This document shows, piece by piece, positions 17,378 to 26,681 of a DNA stretch of 64,000 bases. The notes under the pieces are model-generated. The model was not told the origin of the DNA. It did no database searches and saw nothing but the letters and a program-made list of their open reading frames with translations. The DNA lies in NCBI RefSeq assembly GCF_003330765.1, contig NZ_CP024904.1, forward strand, positions 806,001 through 870,000. Direction: 5' to 3'. Each line of letters starts with the position of its first letter. Position 1 is the stretch's first letter. This DNA is from Burkholderia pyrrocinia. Lineage in GTDB: Bacteria; Pseudomonadota; Gammaproteobacteria; Burkholderiales; Burkholderiaceae. Made by a program: the position numbers and the translations under genes.

Positions 17378-17495
17378 AAGAAAATGGAAATATCAGTCGA
17401 AAGAGACAGTCCGACGCGTGCCTCGTTCGGACGCACCCTTCATCCTTCGACCGGGACCAGATTACGGATCGCTGGCGGAAAGAAAATGGAAATAT
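17378..17495. promoter_or_regulatory. Pair of 16-bp direct repeats between esterase and LysR genes
   Basis: AAGAAAATGGAAATAT occurs exactly twice, at 17378-17393 and 17480-17495, 102 bases start to start. Both copies lie in the 215-base divergent promoter region and are strikingly AT-rich against the surroundings. They could be binding sites of the LysR regulator or the two promoters' core regions. Confidence 0.5.
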
Positions 17496-17536
17496 TCACC
17501 GCCCCCTCATGACAGAAACTCAACCCGGGCCGAATC

Positions 17537-18481
17537 ATGAACGGACTGCATCAACGCCTGAAGCTTCGACACATCTCGGTCGTCGTGGAGATTGCCCGGC
17601 TGGGTAGCCTGCAGAAGGCAGCCGAATCGCAAAACGTCAGCCAGTCGGCCATCTCGAAGACACTGGCGGAGATCGAAACCATCGTCGGCGCCCAATTGTT
17701 CGAGCGTACGCCGAGTGGCATGCGCCCGACTGTTTATGGCGAAGCCCTGGTACGCCACGGCTACCTGATCGCCAGCGACGTACAGCGCGCCGAAGCCGAA
17801 CTCGATGCATTGCTGAGCGGCGATGCCGGCAATCTGTCGATAGGCATCTTCGCGCCCCTTGCGTGGTGGGGCGCGCTGGCCGATTGCGTGAACGCTTTCC
17901 AGACCAAGTGGCCGCGAATGCGACTCGCGCTCCGCGAGGGGCCCATGGAAGGCTTGCTCGAATGGCTCGACCAGGACATCGTCGACGTCGCGATCGGTCG
18001 TACGGCGAGCGGATTCGGCAGCGAGTTGTACAAGCTGGACGTCCTGCGTCAGGACATGCCGGTCTTTCTCGCACGGCAAGCGCATCCGGCAACCCAAGCG
18101 CCCATGACACTTCAGGATCTGCTGGCGTTCCCGTGGGTACTGCCTCCCCAGCCGAATATCGTCAGGCAGCAACTCGAGTTCGCGGCACGCGACATGGGGC
18201 TGCGACTCCCGACGGAGATAGTGTCGTCACAAGTGTCGCCACTGGTCTTTCACATGGCGAGCCAGAGCGACACGCTCGTCCTGTCCTCCCAATGCATCGC
18301 GGAAGAACTCCGGGAGCGGTACGGCCTGCAGCCTGTGCAATGCGCGTTGCCGCTCCACCTCGGTCCGCTGGTCGCGATTACGCGTAATGACAAACCCCTG
18401 ACTCAAGCCTCATCGGCGTTTCTGGGGGCGTTGAAACGTGTTCTCGATGGACAGCCGGTGGACAGCGCAGTCGGAGTTTGA
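17537..18481 (+). CDS. LysR family regulator beside the carboxylesterase
   Basis: This 314-residue protein has a winged helix-turn-helix at residues 8-67 (LRHISVVVEIARLGSLQKAA, then NVSQSAISKTLAEIETIVGAQLFER) and a LysR substrate-binding domain from about residue 95 (GNLSIGIFAPLAWWGALADC). It most resembles the GbpR/PcaQ-like subgroup, in which the recognition helix carries SQSAISKTLAEIE. The effector is unknown. It is transcribed divergently from the carboxylesterase gene, sharing a 215-base promoter region with two 16-bp direct repeats, so it probably controls that gene and itself. The ATG at 17537 gives the normal N-terminus. Confidence 0.9.
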   Translation: MNGLHQRLKLRHISVVVEIARLGSLQKAAESQNVSQSAISKTLAEIETIVGAQLFERTPSGMRPTVYGEALVRHGYLIASDVQRAEAELDALLSGDAGNLSIGIFAPLAWWGALADCVNAFQTKWPRMRLALREGPMEGLLEWLDQDIVDVAIGRTASGFGSELYKLDVLRQDMPVFLARQAHPATQAPMTLQDLLAFPWVLPPQPNIVRQQLEFAARDMGLRLPTEIVSSQVSPLVFHMASQSDTLVLSSQCIAEELRERYGLQPVQCALPLHLGPLVAITRNDKPLTQASSAFLGALKRVLDGQPVDSAVGV

Positions 18482-18552
18482 TCGATCGGGTTCGAAGTCG
18501 GGAGAGGCTCGTCAAGAGCCTCCATCCGTCAACCGCCCCCCTGCTTGGCGAT

Positions 18553-18756
18553 TCACCGTCCGTCATGACGGAAACGCATCGCCGTGCCCTCACGCCGGAT
18601 GCGTTCCCATATCGCGCGTTTCTCGTCGTCGTTCATGAACACCCAGTGCGAAACCTCGTCGGCCGTTCGGCCACATCCCTTGCAGACATCGTCGAACAGC
18701 GTCGAGCACACGCCGACACAGGGACTGTCGGGCACGTCGTGAAGCGTGGAAGCCAT
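18553..18756 (-). CDS. DUF1289 small cysteine-rich protein
   Basis: This 67-residue protein belongs to DUF1289. The family pattern is clear: SPCVGVCSTLF at residues 11-21 and DVCKGCGRTADEV at 23-35 supply four cysteines likely to bind a metal or iron-sulfur centre. The conserved W-x-x-M-x-x-x-E-K-R block follows (HWVFMNDDEKRAIWERI). Its function is unknown. It lies just downstream (leftward) of the truncated catalase gene and shares its direction, 111 bases away, so it may be co-transcribed. Confidence 0.9.
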   Translation of the reverse strand: MASTLHDVPDSPCVGVCSTLFDDVCKGCGRTADEVSHWVFMNDDEKRAIWERIRREGTAMRFRHDGR

Positions 18757-18867
18757 TGGAACACTCGTTTCGGTTGAAAATCCCGCATCGCGACGACCCG
18801 CCTCCCATGCGCGGGTACCTTGCCGCCGGGCGATGCGGCCGGTACCGCATCGCCCGGCCCGACCCGC

Positions 18868-19917
18868 CTACTTCGATGACGCCGCCAGCCGCGCCAGTGC
18901 CACCATGATGCCTGCCCCGTAAGCCGGATCGGCCTTCATGCAGTTGTCGATGTGCCGCTGCCGAATGTCCTTCGACACTCCGGCAATCTGTCGCGCGGTG
19001 TTGTCGAACAGCGTCTGCCGCTGACCGGCGTTCATCTTCCGGAACAGGTCGCCCGGCTGTTGATAGTGATCGTCGTCTACACGGTGATCCCAACGCGCGG
19101 CAGCGCCGTCGAGTTCGAGCGGCGGTTCGTTCAACTGCGGCTGATCCGTCCACACACCCTTGCTGTTGGGCCAGTACGACGGCGTGCCGCCGAGATTGCC
19201 GTCGGTACGCATCGTGCCGTCACGGTGATAGCTGTGGAACGGACACTTCGGCGCGTTCACCGGAATGTGATTGAAATTGACGCCGAGACGGTAGCGCTGC
19301 GCGTCGCCGTAGGAAAACAGGCGCGCCTGCAGCATCTTGTCCGGCGAGTAGCCGATCCCCGGCACGGCGCTCGCGGGCATGAACGCCGCCTGCTCGGTCT
19401 CGGCGAAGAAGTTGTCCGGATTGCGGTTGAGCTCGAAGTAGCCGACCTCGATCAACGGAAACTCGGCCTTCGGCCACACCTTGGTCAGGTCGAACGGATT
19501 GAAGCGAAACGCTTTCGCCTGTGCGTCCGTCATCGGCTGGATGAACAGCGTCCAGCGCGGAAAATCGCCGCGCTCGATGCGGTCGAAGAGATCGCGCCGA
19601 TGCGTCTCGCGATCCTTCGCGATCCGTGCCTCGGCCTGCGCGTCGGTCAGGTTCTCGATCCCCTGCTGCGTGCGAAAGTGGAATTTCACCCAGGTTCGCT
19701 CGTTCTCCGCATTGAGCAGGCTGTACGTATGGCTGCCGAAACCGTGTATATGACGGAACGAGCGTGGAATGCCGCGTTCGCTTATCACGAGCGTCACCTG
19801 ATGCAACGCCTCGGGCAGCAGCGACCAGAAATCCCAGTTGCTTTCGGCGCTGCGCATCCCCGTGCGCGGGTCACGATTGATCGCGTGGTTCAGATCGGGA
19901 CAGCGCAGCGGATACAT
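18868..19917 (-). pseudogene. Catalase lacking its N-terminal domain (349 aa)
   Basis: The 349 codons match the central and C-terminal parts of a small-subunit haem catalase. They begin at the segment corresponding to about residue 130 of the family ([20 protein letters not shown]). The haem-ligand tyrosine region [14 protein letters not shown] and the conserved PFHSYHRDG follow, with a normal C-terminus. The N-terminal third, which carries the distal catalytic His and Asn, is absent, and upstream DNA shows no trace of it in any frame before the neighbouring gene at 20009. Yet an ATG at 19917 with an AGGAGA site six bases upstream is well placed for translation. It is either a pseudogene created by deletion or a shortened protein with another role; true catalase activity is very unlikely. 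Confidence 0.8.
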
Positions 19918-20008
19918 GATCGTTCTCCTGAATACTGCAGGAATCGTGATTCGCGTTGCGCGCACGATCCCGATCAGCGCCGGGGATCGCGCGCAATATC
20001 GATGACAA

Positions 20009-20650
20009 TCAGCCGGCCCACGCGGACGACCGGATCACGCTGCAGAAATTGCCGGCGTGGAAATGCGGATCCTTGTCGGCGAGCACGTCGGCCTTCACGT
20101 TGCCGAACGTCGTGTCCGGCTTGTGCTTGATCCCGTCGTAGAACGCCTGGATGATGTCTTCCTTGAAGTGCGGCGTACGCGGATGCGCATGGACAATGGC
20201 CTCGCGCTCGACGTCGCTGTACTCCGGATACGTCAGGCCCAGCACGTCCATCTCGACGCCCGCGGTGACGAGCGCGATCACCGGATGCATGTGCTGCGGA
20301 ATCCCCGGCGTGGTATGCAGCGCGATCGAGGTCCACACGACATCGATCTCCTGCTGCGAGATGCCCTTGCTCTTCAGGAAATCGCGGGCGGCGTTGGCAC
20401 CGTCCACTTCGAAGCGCTCGCACGCGCTGCTGTGCTCGTGCGTGAGCCCCATGTCGTGAAACATGCAGCCGCAGTAGAGCAGCTCGGGATCGTATTTGAG
20501 CCCGCGCCGCTGGCCCGCCAGCGCCGCGAAATAGTAGACGCGGCTGGAATGATGGAACAGTAACGGAGACGCGGTATCGCGAACGAGTTCGGTGATCTCG
20601 CGCGTCAGTTGGCTATCGGGAATGGTGATGCCTGCAACGTTCTCAGTCAT
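20009..20650 (-). CDS. HD domain hydrolase, cyanamide hydratase-like
   Basis: This 213-residue protein is a single-domain HD hydrolase of the group that includes cyanamide hydratase-like (Ddi2/Cah) proteins. The metal ligands are visible: His in [10 protein letters not shown] near residue 34, the HD pair in [12 protein letters not shown] near residue 65, and a later Asp in VEMDVLGL near residue 134. The family block [13 protein letters not shown] is also present near residue 111. The true substrate is not known; cyanamide hydration is only a family-level suggestion. It lies 91 bases upstream of the truncated catalase, in the same direction, and is divergent from the GlxA-like regulator at 20866, which may control both. 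Confidence 0.85.
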   Translation of the reverse strand: MTENVAGITIPDSQLTREITELVRDTASPLLFHHSSRVYYFAALAGQRRGLKYDPELLYCGCMFHDMGLTHEHSSACERFEVDGANAARDFLKSKGISQQEIDVVWTSIALHTTPGIPQHMHPVIALVTAGVEMDVLGLTYPEYSDVEREAIVHAHPRTPHFKEDIIQAFYDGIKHKPDTTFGNVKADVLADKDPHFHAGNFCSVIRSSAWAG

Positions 20651-20865
20651 GATTGACCTCCATTGAAAACACCCTTGATTCTCCTGAGTCCGATAGCTGT
20701 CTTCAATAGACGTATTACGTCAAATTCTGCCATTTCGCGCGACGAACGGACACGGTGCCTGCGCGATGGAAAGATCGCCGGAAACACGCTTCGCCGCACC
20801 GCCCGATGCGCCACCGGCACCTCTATACTGCTACGCGTCACGTTCGATACAACACGCAACCGATC
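20651..20865. promoter_or_regulatory. Divergent promoter region between HD hydrolase and AraC regulator
   Basis: This 215-base gap between divergent genes should contain both promoters and the regulator's operator. The segment at 20690-20735 (CTGTCTTCAATAGACGTATT) is AT-rich against the surroundings and contains an imperfect TCAATAGACGTATT element. No perfect palindrome was found. Confidence 0.4.
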
Positions 20866-21831
20866 ATGCCGAAGGTCGTGGGTATTTTCGCCGTTCCAGG
20901 CGTTCAACTGCTCGATGTCTCCGCACCGCTCGACGTCTTCGCGCAAGCGAACGCCGAATGCGGGAAGCCGTTCTATACGTTGCGGATCATCGCGAGCGAG
21001 TCCGGTCCGATCCGCAGTTCATCCGGTGCACAATTGCTGCCCGACTGGATCGTTCCCGACATCCCGGAGCGCATCGACACGCTGCTGGTCGCCGGTGCGC
21101 CGAGCGCCGGCCGGATCGCGCTGCGCACCGACGTCCTCGCGTGGCTGCGATCGGCGGCCGTACAAAGCAAGCGCTATGGCTCGATCTGCACCGGCGCGTT
21201 CCTCCTCGCGGCCACCGGCCTGCTGAAAGGGCGTCACCTGACCACGCACTGGGCCGCCGCCGACGCGCTTGCCGAAGCCTATCCGTCGCTCGCCGTCGAT
21301 GCGGACGCGCTGTACGTGCGCGACGGCAAGCTGCGCACCGGCGCCGGCGTCACGGCCGGGCTCGATCTCGCGCTCGCGCTGGTCGAGGAAGATCTCGGCC
21401 GCGAGATCGCGCGGCGCGTCGCCGCGCAACTGGTCATGTTCTTCAAGCGCCCGGGCGGGCAACTCCAGTTCAGCCGCAAGGGCGAGGCGCGCCCGGCCGG
21501 GCGCTCGGTGCTGCAGGAGGTCCAGCGCTGGATCGCCGCGCATCCGGAACTCGGGCATTCGGTGGCGGAGCTGGCGAAGCATGCGGGCATGAGCCCGCGC
21601 CACTTCGCGCGGTTGTTCCGCGCGGAAGTCGGCATGACGCCGGCCGCGTGGGTCGAGGCGACCCGCATCTCGGCGGCCCGCCACTTGCTCGAGAACGGCC
21701 ACGACACGCCGAAACAGGTCGCCGCGAAATGCGGCTTCGCGAATGTAGATACGCTCAGGCGAACGTTCACCCGGCACGTCGGAATCACGCCCGCCGAATA
21801 CCGGAAGCGGCAGGCGGTCCTGGCCGAATGA
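20866..21831 (+). CDS. GlxA-like AraC family regulator with DJ-1/PfpI domain
   Basis: This 321-residue regulator joins an N-terminal class-I glutamine-amidotransferase-like (DJ-1/PfpI) domain at residues 3-180 to a C-terminal AraC helix-turn-helix domain at about 215-315. The amidotransferase elbow is present as GSICTGAFLLAATGLL with its cysteine near residue 107. The DNA-binding part reads HSVAELAKHAGMSPRHFARLF and later QVAAKCGFANVDTLRRTFTRH. Such regulators sense small nitrogenous compounds or aldehydes. The ATG at 20866 begins the Rossmann-like strand. The divergent HD hydrolase and truncated catalase genes are its probable targets. Confidence 0.93.
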   Translation: MPKVVGIFAVPGVQLLDVSAPLDVFAQANAECGKPFYTLRIIASESGPIRSSSGAQLLPDWIVPDIPERIDTLLVAGAPSAGRIALRTDVLAWLRSAAVQSKRYGSICTGAFLLAATGLLKGRHLTTHWAAADALAEAYPSLAVDADALYVRDGKLRTGAGVTAGLDLALALVEEDLGREIARRVAAQLVMFFKRPGGQLQFSRKGEARPAGRSVLQEVQRWIAAHPELGHSVAELAKHAGMSPRHFARLFRAEVGMTPAAWVEATRISAARHLLENGHDTPKQVAAKCGFANVDTLRRTFTRHVGITPAEYRKRQAVLAE

Positions 21832-22156
21832 CGCGGCAGTGCGCCAGCGGTGCGGCGTGAGCCATGCCGCCGACCTTGTTCAAACACTTCGGTATCCGAT
21901 TCAATCGATCGTCACGCGGCCGCCGGCCGGGCGACGACATCGAGACCGCGCATGACGGCGCCCGACGCCCCCATGCGGCGCGAGCCGACAGCTCGCCAAT
22001 AATCAGACAAAACCGCCCGTCCATGTGGATCGTTTACCCAGTCGCAATAATGATTCGCTGGAACGCCTATTTCCGACCGGTAACGCGATCGCTACGATGC
22101 AATCAACCGCTGAACGCAACAAGCGAAGCGCGAAATCAACGAAACCGGAGGTCATC
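21832..22156. other. Intergenic region before the DUF4148 gene
   Basis: No gene is seen in these 325 bases. The part at 22000-22090 is less GC-rich (including CAATAATGATTCG) and probably carries the promoter of the DUF4148 gene. Confidence 0.4.
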
Positions 22157-22468
22157 ATGAAGTCGTTCATCTACGCTGTCGTCGCCGCAACCGCCCTGTC
22201 CGCCTCGTACGGCGCATTCGCTCAGTCGAACCCGTCGGGCCAGCTGACGCGTGCCCAGGTGCGCGCGGAACTCGTCCAGCTCGAACAGGCCGGCTACAAG
22301 CCCGAAGTCTCCGATCAGTATTACCCGCGCGCGCTGCAGACGGCACAGGCTCGCGTGACGAACGCCGATGAAACCGGTTACGGCGCGCAAGCCGCCGCCG
22401 GCGTGCGCGCCGGCCGCGTGATCGCAGTCAAGCAGAACGGCCGCGACTCCGTGTATTTCGGCCAGTAA
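22157..22468 (+). CDS. DUF4148 exported protein
   Basis: This 103-residue exported protein is of the DUF4148 type common in Burkholderia. A signal peptide ([22 protein letters not shown]) is followed by the family's diagnostic [19 protein letters not shown] and [12 protein letters not shown]. It is probably periplasmic. No molecular function is established for the family. The ATG at 22157 follows a CCGGAGG ribosome binding site (22145-22151). A strong terminator at 22517-22558 ends the transcript, so it is monocistronic. A relative is encoded at 34203-34514. Confidence 0.9.
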   Translation: MKSFIYAVVAATALSASYGAFAQSNPSGQLTRAQVRAELVQLEQAGYKPEVSDQYYPRALQTAQARVTNADETGYGAQAAAGVRAGRVIAVKQNGRDSVYFGQ

Positions 22469-22794
22469 GCCGGACGCACACGCGCGGCGCACATCCCGCT
22501 CCGCGCGCGGCAAACGAAACACCCCGCTCCCGTTCATCGGGGCGGGGTGTTTGTTTTTCGGTCATCCGCTCCGGGAACGGAAGGCGACCTTCGATCGACC
22601 TGATAGCGCGGATCGCGTGCCGCGCGGCGCCGTTCACGCAGGCAGCCGGTGTTTGCGCATAGAATGGCCGCGTGGTCGGCGTCGGCCGAAACGAACGCGA
22701 GCGGCACCACGACGGCCGGCATGCCCGATCGTCGCCGCGCCCGCTGGCCGGCCCGATGCCGCACTCATCGCATTTTTCGACAAGGAGCGGTTTC
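22469..22794. other. Intergenic region with terminator
   Basis: This region holds the DUF4148 terminator at 22517-22558, then about 235 bases with no convincing gene before the dienelactone hydrolase start. The hydrolase's AAGGAG ribosome binding site lies at 22782-22787. Confidence 0.5.
22517..22558 (+). terminator. Intrinsic terminator of the DUF4148 gene
   Basis: An 11-bp perfect stem (22517-22527 with 22542-22552) is followed by TTTGTTTTT. It lies 49 bases after the DUF4148 stop and fits a strong rho-independent terminator. Confidence 0.9.
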
Positions 22795-23508
22795 ATGTCT
22801 CAAACATCCGGTTCCATGATCACGTTTCGCCGCCCGGACGGCCAGGAACTGCAGGGCTATCTCGCCACGCCGGCACGGACCGAAGGCGCGCCCGCGGTCG
22901 TCGTCATCCAGGAATGGTGGGGGCTGAACGACCAGATCCGCGGCGTCGCGGATCGCCTCGCGCGCTGCGGCTACTTCGCGCTCGTGCCCGACCTGTATCG
23001 CGGCAAGTCGACGGTCGAGGAGGAAGAAGCACACCACCTGATGACCGGGCTCGATTTCGGCGACGCCGCCTCGCAGGACATTCCCGGCGCCGTGACCTAT
23101 CTGAAGACGCTGGCTTCGCGTGTCGCGGTGACGGGTTTCTGCATGGGCGGCGCACTCACGCTGCTGTCGCTGCAGTTCGCCGATGCGGACGCGGGCGTCA
23201 CGTGGTACGGCCTCCCGCCGCTCGACTACATCGATCCGGCAAAGCTCAAGGTGCCGCTGATGGGCCACTGGGGCACGCAGGATGCATTCTTTGCGATCGA
23301 CCAGGTCGACGCGCTCGAGAAGAAGCTGACCGATGCGAAGGTCGGTTTGGAGTTCCATCGCTATCTCGCGCATCATGCGTTCGCGAACGAAACGGCCGTC
23401 GGCCCCGGCCGCATCGCCGGCACGCAGTTCGATCCGGTGTGGTCTGAAATCGCATGGGATCGTACGCTCACGTTCTTCGGCCGCACGCTTTGGGCAAAGC
23501 AGGGGTAA
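22795..23508 (+). CDS. Dienelactone hydrolase family protein
   Basis: This 237-residue alpha/beta hydrolase belongs to the dienelactone hydrolase (carboxymethylenebutenolidase) family. The family's nucleophile is Cys116 in the elbow [11 protein letters not shown]. The oxyanion/Glu region [12 protein letters not shown] is seen near residue 40. The catalytic Asp is probably in HWGTQDAFF and the His in YLAHHAFAN near residue 190. It is cytoplasmic. Classical members open dienelactones in chlorocatechol breakdown, but no aromatic-pathway genes are adjacent, so the physiological substrate is unknown. The ATG at 22795 has an AAGGAG site eight bases upstream. A bidirectional terminator follows at 23548-23578. 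Confidence 0.92.
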   Translation: MSQTSGSMITFRRPDGQELQGYLATPARTEGAPAVVVIQEWWGLNDQIRGVADRLARCGYFALVPDLYRGKSTVEEEEAHHLMTGLDFGDAASQDIPGAVTYLKTLASRVAVTGFCMGGALTLLSLQFADADAGVTWYGLPPLDYIDPAKLKVPLMGHWGTQDAFFAIDQVDALEKKLTDAKVGLEFHRYLAHHAFANETAVGPGRIAGTQFDPVWSEIAWDRTLTFFGRTLWAKQG

Positions 23509-23541
23509 CGTAGTAGCGCTTCCGACGTCGGCGGCTGCCCC

Positions 23542-23578
23542 CAAAAAACGCCACGGACTTTCGTCCGTGGCGTTTTCG
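23542..23578 (+). terminator. Bidirectional intrinsic terminator after dienelactone hydrolase
   Basis: A 10-bp perfect stem (23548-23557 with 23564-23573, loop CTTTCG) has an A-run on its left and TTTTCGTTT on its right. It can terminate the rightward hydrolase transcript and possibly leftward readthrough. Confidence 0.85.
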
Positions 23579-23639
23579 TTTCCGCGTATAGCCGGTTCGG
23601 CGAACAGGAGCGGTTGCCCGCCCCTGCCCTGCTTCGCGC

Positions 23640-23772
23640 TTACCCGTTCGGCGCCGCTGCCGACGCAGGCGCCGGGGCCGCCGCCTTGTCGCAGTCGACC
23701 GGCTCGTCCGGCACGCGCGACGTCTGCTCGGCATCACGTCCGGGCGACGCGTCAGCCGGTCCGACGACAACC
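23640..23772 (-). pseudogene. C-terminal tail fragment of an unidentified leftward gene
   Basis: Read on the minus strand, 23772-23640 gives about 43 codons ending at a [19 protein letters not shown], then [15 protein letters not shown] and a Pro/Ala tail. The composition (acidic stretch, one Cys, Ala/Pro-rich end) looks like the end of a real protein, but no upstream body exists because the AraC fragment begins there. I do not recognise the family. The reading is tentative. Confidence 0.3.
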
Positions 23773-24057
23773 CTGCGCCGTCGCATGGATTCGCGACCAC
23801 TACCTCGATCCTATGACGGCGATGACGGTCGACTCGCGCGCGCGACAGGTGGACATGAGCCCGTCGACCTTCCATCACCACTTCCGTGCGGTTACGTCGA
23901 TGAACCCGTTACAGTGCCAGAAGATGCTGCGGGTGCAGGAGGCGCGCCGCCTGATGTGCCTGTCGGCGATGGACGCGCGGCAGGCGTGCCGCAGCGTCGG
24001 CTATATGAGCGCGTCGCAGTTCAGCCGCGAATACGCGAGGCTGCGCGCCATAGGCCG
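23773..24057 (+). pseudogene. C-terminal fragment of an AraC family regulator
   Basis: About 95 codons encode only the DNA-binding part of an AraC regulator: [13 protein letters not shown], then [20 protein letters not shown], the conserved [13 protein letters not shown] and [16 protein letters not shown]. This is the same subfamily as the broken gene at 42037-42985. The N-terminal AraC_N ligand domain is missing, a few residues between the first helices are duplicated or inserted ([13 protein letters not shown]), and no good start codon exists. It ends seven bases before the LysR gene that faces it. It is a decayed remnant. Confidence 0.7.
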
Positions 24058-24063
24058 CCCGCC

Positions 24064-25008
24064 TCACGCGCGCCGCGCACGCGAGCGTGCGCCGCCCTTC
24101 GTCCGGCCGGCATTCGCACGTTCTGCCTGCACGGCTTCGTCAATGCAGCGCACGAAGTATTCGGCCGACGACGTGTGTACCGCACTGTCGCGGAACAGCA
24201 GATACAGGTTGCGCGCGGGCGGCTGCCCGACGAGATCGAGCGTCTTCAGCGTATCGGATGCATCCCCGCGCAGCGCAAGCTGCGTCCAGGCCGTCACCAC
24301 GTCGCTGTTGACGGCCAGCGCGTAGAACAGCGTCTGCGATGCGCAGCGCGTCACGCGGCGCGGCACCGGCAAACCGGCCTGCCCGAACAGCTCCGCGAGA
24401 TACGCGCGAAACTCGGCGGACGGCCCCGTATGCAGCCACTCCGCGTCCTGCAGGTCGGCAAGCGACGTCGCGCCCGCGAGCTTGCCCTTGCTGCTCACCG
24501 CGAACCACATCGGAAACGTGTCGAGATGCTCGCAGCGCACAGACGTGAAGTCCTGCGCATCCGCGCCCGAGCCCAGTGCGAAATCGAGCGCGCCGTTCTT
24601 CAACTGCTCGACGAGCTGAGACGGGCTGCCCTCGACGAATTCAAGCTGCACGTCGGGCATCGCGCGGCGAAAGCGGTTGTACGCGGCCGGCAGCACCGTG
24701 ATGCCCGCAAGCGGCGTCATCCCGATCGCGAGCCGGCCCTGCCGGTTCTCGCGCAACTGCGCCATCTCCTCCTCGGTGCGCGCGACCTCGTTGACGACCA
24801 GTTCGGCCCGCCGCAGCATCGCGCGCCCTGCATCGGTCAGCGTCACGCCCGATGAACTGCGCGCGACCAGCATCAGCCCGAGCTCGTCCTCGAGATCGCG
24901 CAGCGAGCGCGTGACGGCCGGCTGCGTCAGGTGCAGGGTGCGTGCGGCTTCATGGATGCTGCCCGAGCGGGCGACGGCCACGAGCGCGCGGAGCTGGTGA
25001 AGTTTCAT
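24064..25008 (-). CDS. LysR family regulator of the MFS/porin/amidohydrolase cluster
   Basis: This 314-residue LysR regulator has its helix-turn-helix at residues 3-62 ([20 protein letters not shown], then [19 protein letters not shown]) and a substrate-binding domain from residue 91 ([20 protein letters not shown]). It resembles TdcA/AbgR-type regulators. It is divergent from the MFS transporter gene at 25183, with an AT-richer 174-base gap between them, and the three rightward genes suggest uptake and cleavage of an amide compound. It therefore probably activates that cluster on sensing the substrate. The ATG at 25008 gives the exact family N-terminus MKLHQLRAL. The C-terminus has a short Arg-rich tail. 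Confidence 0.92.
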   Translation of the reverse strand: MKLHQLRALVAVARSGSIHEAARTLHLTQPAVTRSLRDLEDELGLMLVARSSSGVTLTDAGRAMLRRAELVVNEVARTEEEMAQLRENRQGRLAIGMTPLAGITVLPAAYNRFRRAMPDVQLEFVEGSPSQLVEQLKNGALDFALGSGADAQDFTSVRCEHLDTFPMWFAVSSKGKLAGATSLADLQDAEWLHTGPSAEFRAYLAELFGQAGLPVPRRVTRCASQTLFYALAVNSDVVTAWTQLALRGDASDTLKTLDLVGQPPARNLYLLFRDSAVHTSSAEYFVRCIDEAVQAERANAGRTKGGARSRARRA

Positions 25009-25182
25009 GCGACGAATGGAAGGGAGCAACCGCTGTGCATCGAGGGATAAACGGATGTTATCAGGATAAAAATTTGCGCGTATCGCGATGTTTTACCCGG
25101 TCTTAACATGCGTCCAGCTCTCGCAGGATGCCTGACGATCCATGCGGCGCTCACGATACCGATACCCATGGAGACACTCCCG

Positions 25183-26499
25183 ATGCAAGACGCCGCCACG
25201 CCGCTCGTCGACGCGCCGCCTGCCCCGCGCCGACGCTCGGCGCAGACCCGGACGATCATCGCCACCTCGGCCGGCAACGCGCTCGAGATGTTCGACTTCA
25301 CCGTGTTCAGCTACTTCGCCGCGCTGATCGGCAAGACCTTCTTTCCGGTCGATTCGGGCGCCGGCCCGCTGCTGCTCGCGATGGCGACGTTCGGCGTCGG
25401 CTTCGTGATGCGCCCGCTCGGCGGCGTGCTGATCGGCAACTACGCCGATCGCGCGGGCCGGCGCGCGGCGCTGACACTGACGATCCAGCTGATGATCGCA
25501 GGCACCGCGCTGATCGCGCTGACCCCATCCTATGCGCGCATCGGCGTCGTCGCGCCCGTGCTGGTCGTGATCGGCCGGTTGCTGCAGGGCCTGTCGGCCG
25601 GTGGCGAAATCGGTGCGTCGACAACCTTCCTGATGGAATCGGGCCCGCTGTCCGGCCGCGGCTTCATGGTGAGCTGGCAAATGATCAGCCAGGGCGTCGC
25701 GGCGCTGCTCGGCGCCCTCAGCGGCGCGCTGCTGTCGGCCGTGCTGTCGGCCGACGCGCTCGAAAGCTGGGGCTGGCGCGTGCCGTTCCTGCTCGGCCTG
25801 CTGCTCGGCCCGGTCGGCTTCTACATCCGCCGGCATCTCGACGAAACGCATGTGCCGACGCACGACGCAGGCGGCAGCGCGGTTCGCGAAGTCTTCGCAC
25901 GCTACCTCGGCCGCGTCGTGCTCGGCACGCTGATGATCATCGGCGGTACGTCGACGCTGTACATCTTCGTGTTCTACATGCCCGCCTATGCGGTGCGCAC
26001 GCTCCACCTGCCGATGGCGACGTCGCTGCTCGCCGGCTGCGCGTCGGGGCTCGCGATGATCGTCGCCGCGCTCGTATCGGGGCTGTGGATCATCGATCGC
26101 CTGCCGCGCCGCAAGCCGATGATCGCCGTCACGTGGCTGTTGTCGCTCGCGTGCGTGTATCCGGCGTTCCGGCTGTTGATCGCCGCGCCGTCGGTCGGGC
26201 TGATGGTCGCGATCGTCACCGTCGTGATGGCCTTCGCCACCGCGGGCAGTTCCGCGTTCCTGCTGCTGATCATGGAGGCATTCCCGCCGCGCGTGCGCGC
26301 CACCGCGCTCGCGACGATCTACAGCTTCGGCGTGACGATCTTCGGCGGCTTCGCGCAGTTCAACGTCACGTGGCTGCTGCATCGCACCGGCGACCCGATG
26401 TCGCCCGCGTGGTACGTGCTCGCTTGCGGCGCCGTCAGCATGATCGCGCTGTGGCGCTTCCGCGAACGCCCGGCCGACACGCACGACGACGGCGGCTGA
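25183..26499 (+). CDS. MFS transporter, metabolite:proton symporter type
   Basis: This 438-residue inner-membrane protein has twelve predicted transmembrane helices of the metabolite:H+ symporter (MHS/ShiA-ProP-like) subfamily. Landmarks are SAGNALEMFDFTVFSYFA in helix 1, the loop 2-3 signature GNYADRAGRRAALTLTI, and GRLLQGLSAGGEIGAS in helix 4. A 30-residue soluble N-terminal leader precedes helix 1. The ATG at 25183 is preferred because GGAGA lies eight bases upstream; an in-frame ATG at 25168 would add five residues. It is the first gene of a rightward cluster with a porin and an M20 amidohydrolase, divergent from a LysR gene, so it probably imports the amide substrate. Confidence 0.92.
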   Translation: MQDAATPLVDAPPAPRRRSAQTRTIIATSAGNALEMFDFTVFSYFAALIGKTFFPVDSGAGPLLLAMATFGVGFVMRPLGGVLIGNYADRAGRRAALTLTIQLMIAGTALIALTPSYARIGVVAPVLVVIGRLLQGLSAGGEIGASTTFLMESGPLSGRGFMVSWQMISQGVAALLGALSGALLSAVLSADALESWGWRVPFLLGLLLGPVGFYIRRHLDETHVPTHDAGGSAVREVFARYLGRVVLGTLMIIGGTSTLYIFVFYMPAYAVRTLHLPMATSLLAGCASGLAMIVAALVSGLWIIDRLPRRKPMIAVTWLLSLACVYPAFRLLIAAPSVGLMVAIVTVVMAFATAGSSAFLLLIMEAFPPRVRATALATIYSFGVTIFGGFAQFNVTWLLHRTGDPMSPAWYVLACGAVSMIALWRFRERPADTHDDGG

Positions 26500-26681
26500 A
26501 CGGCGCGCCGCTTCATTCCCGGCGACGCCCGGCCCGCCTGTCCGGCACCGGCCCCGCCACTCCATATCCGACAAGGCCTGCTCCGGCAGGCCGGCAGATT
26601 CCGCGACGTCGACGCGTGCGCGGGCGGGCCATTGCACGCCTGCGATTCGCGCGCCGACGATCGCGACACCACGAGACAAAC

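Noticed and set aside
17378..17495. CRISPR-like pair of repeats
   Set aside because: Only two 16-bp copies 102 bases apart in a divergent promoter, with no further repeats and no cas genes. It is better read as regulatory.
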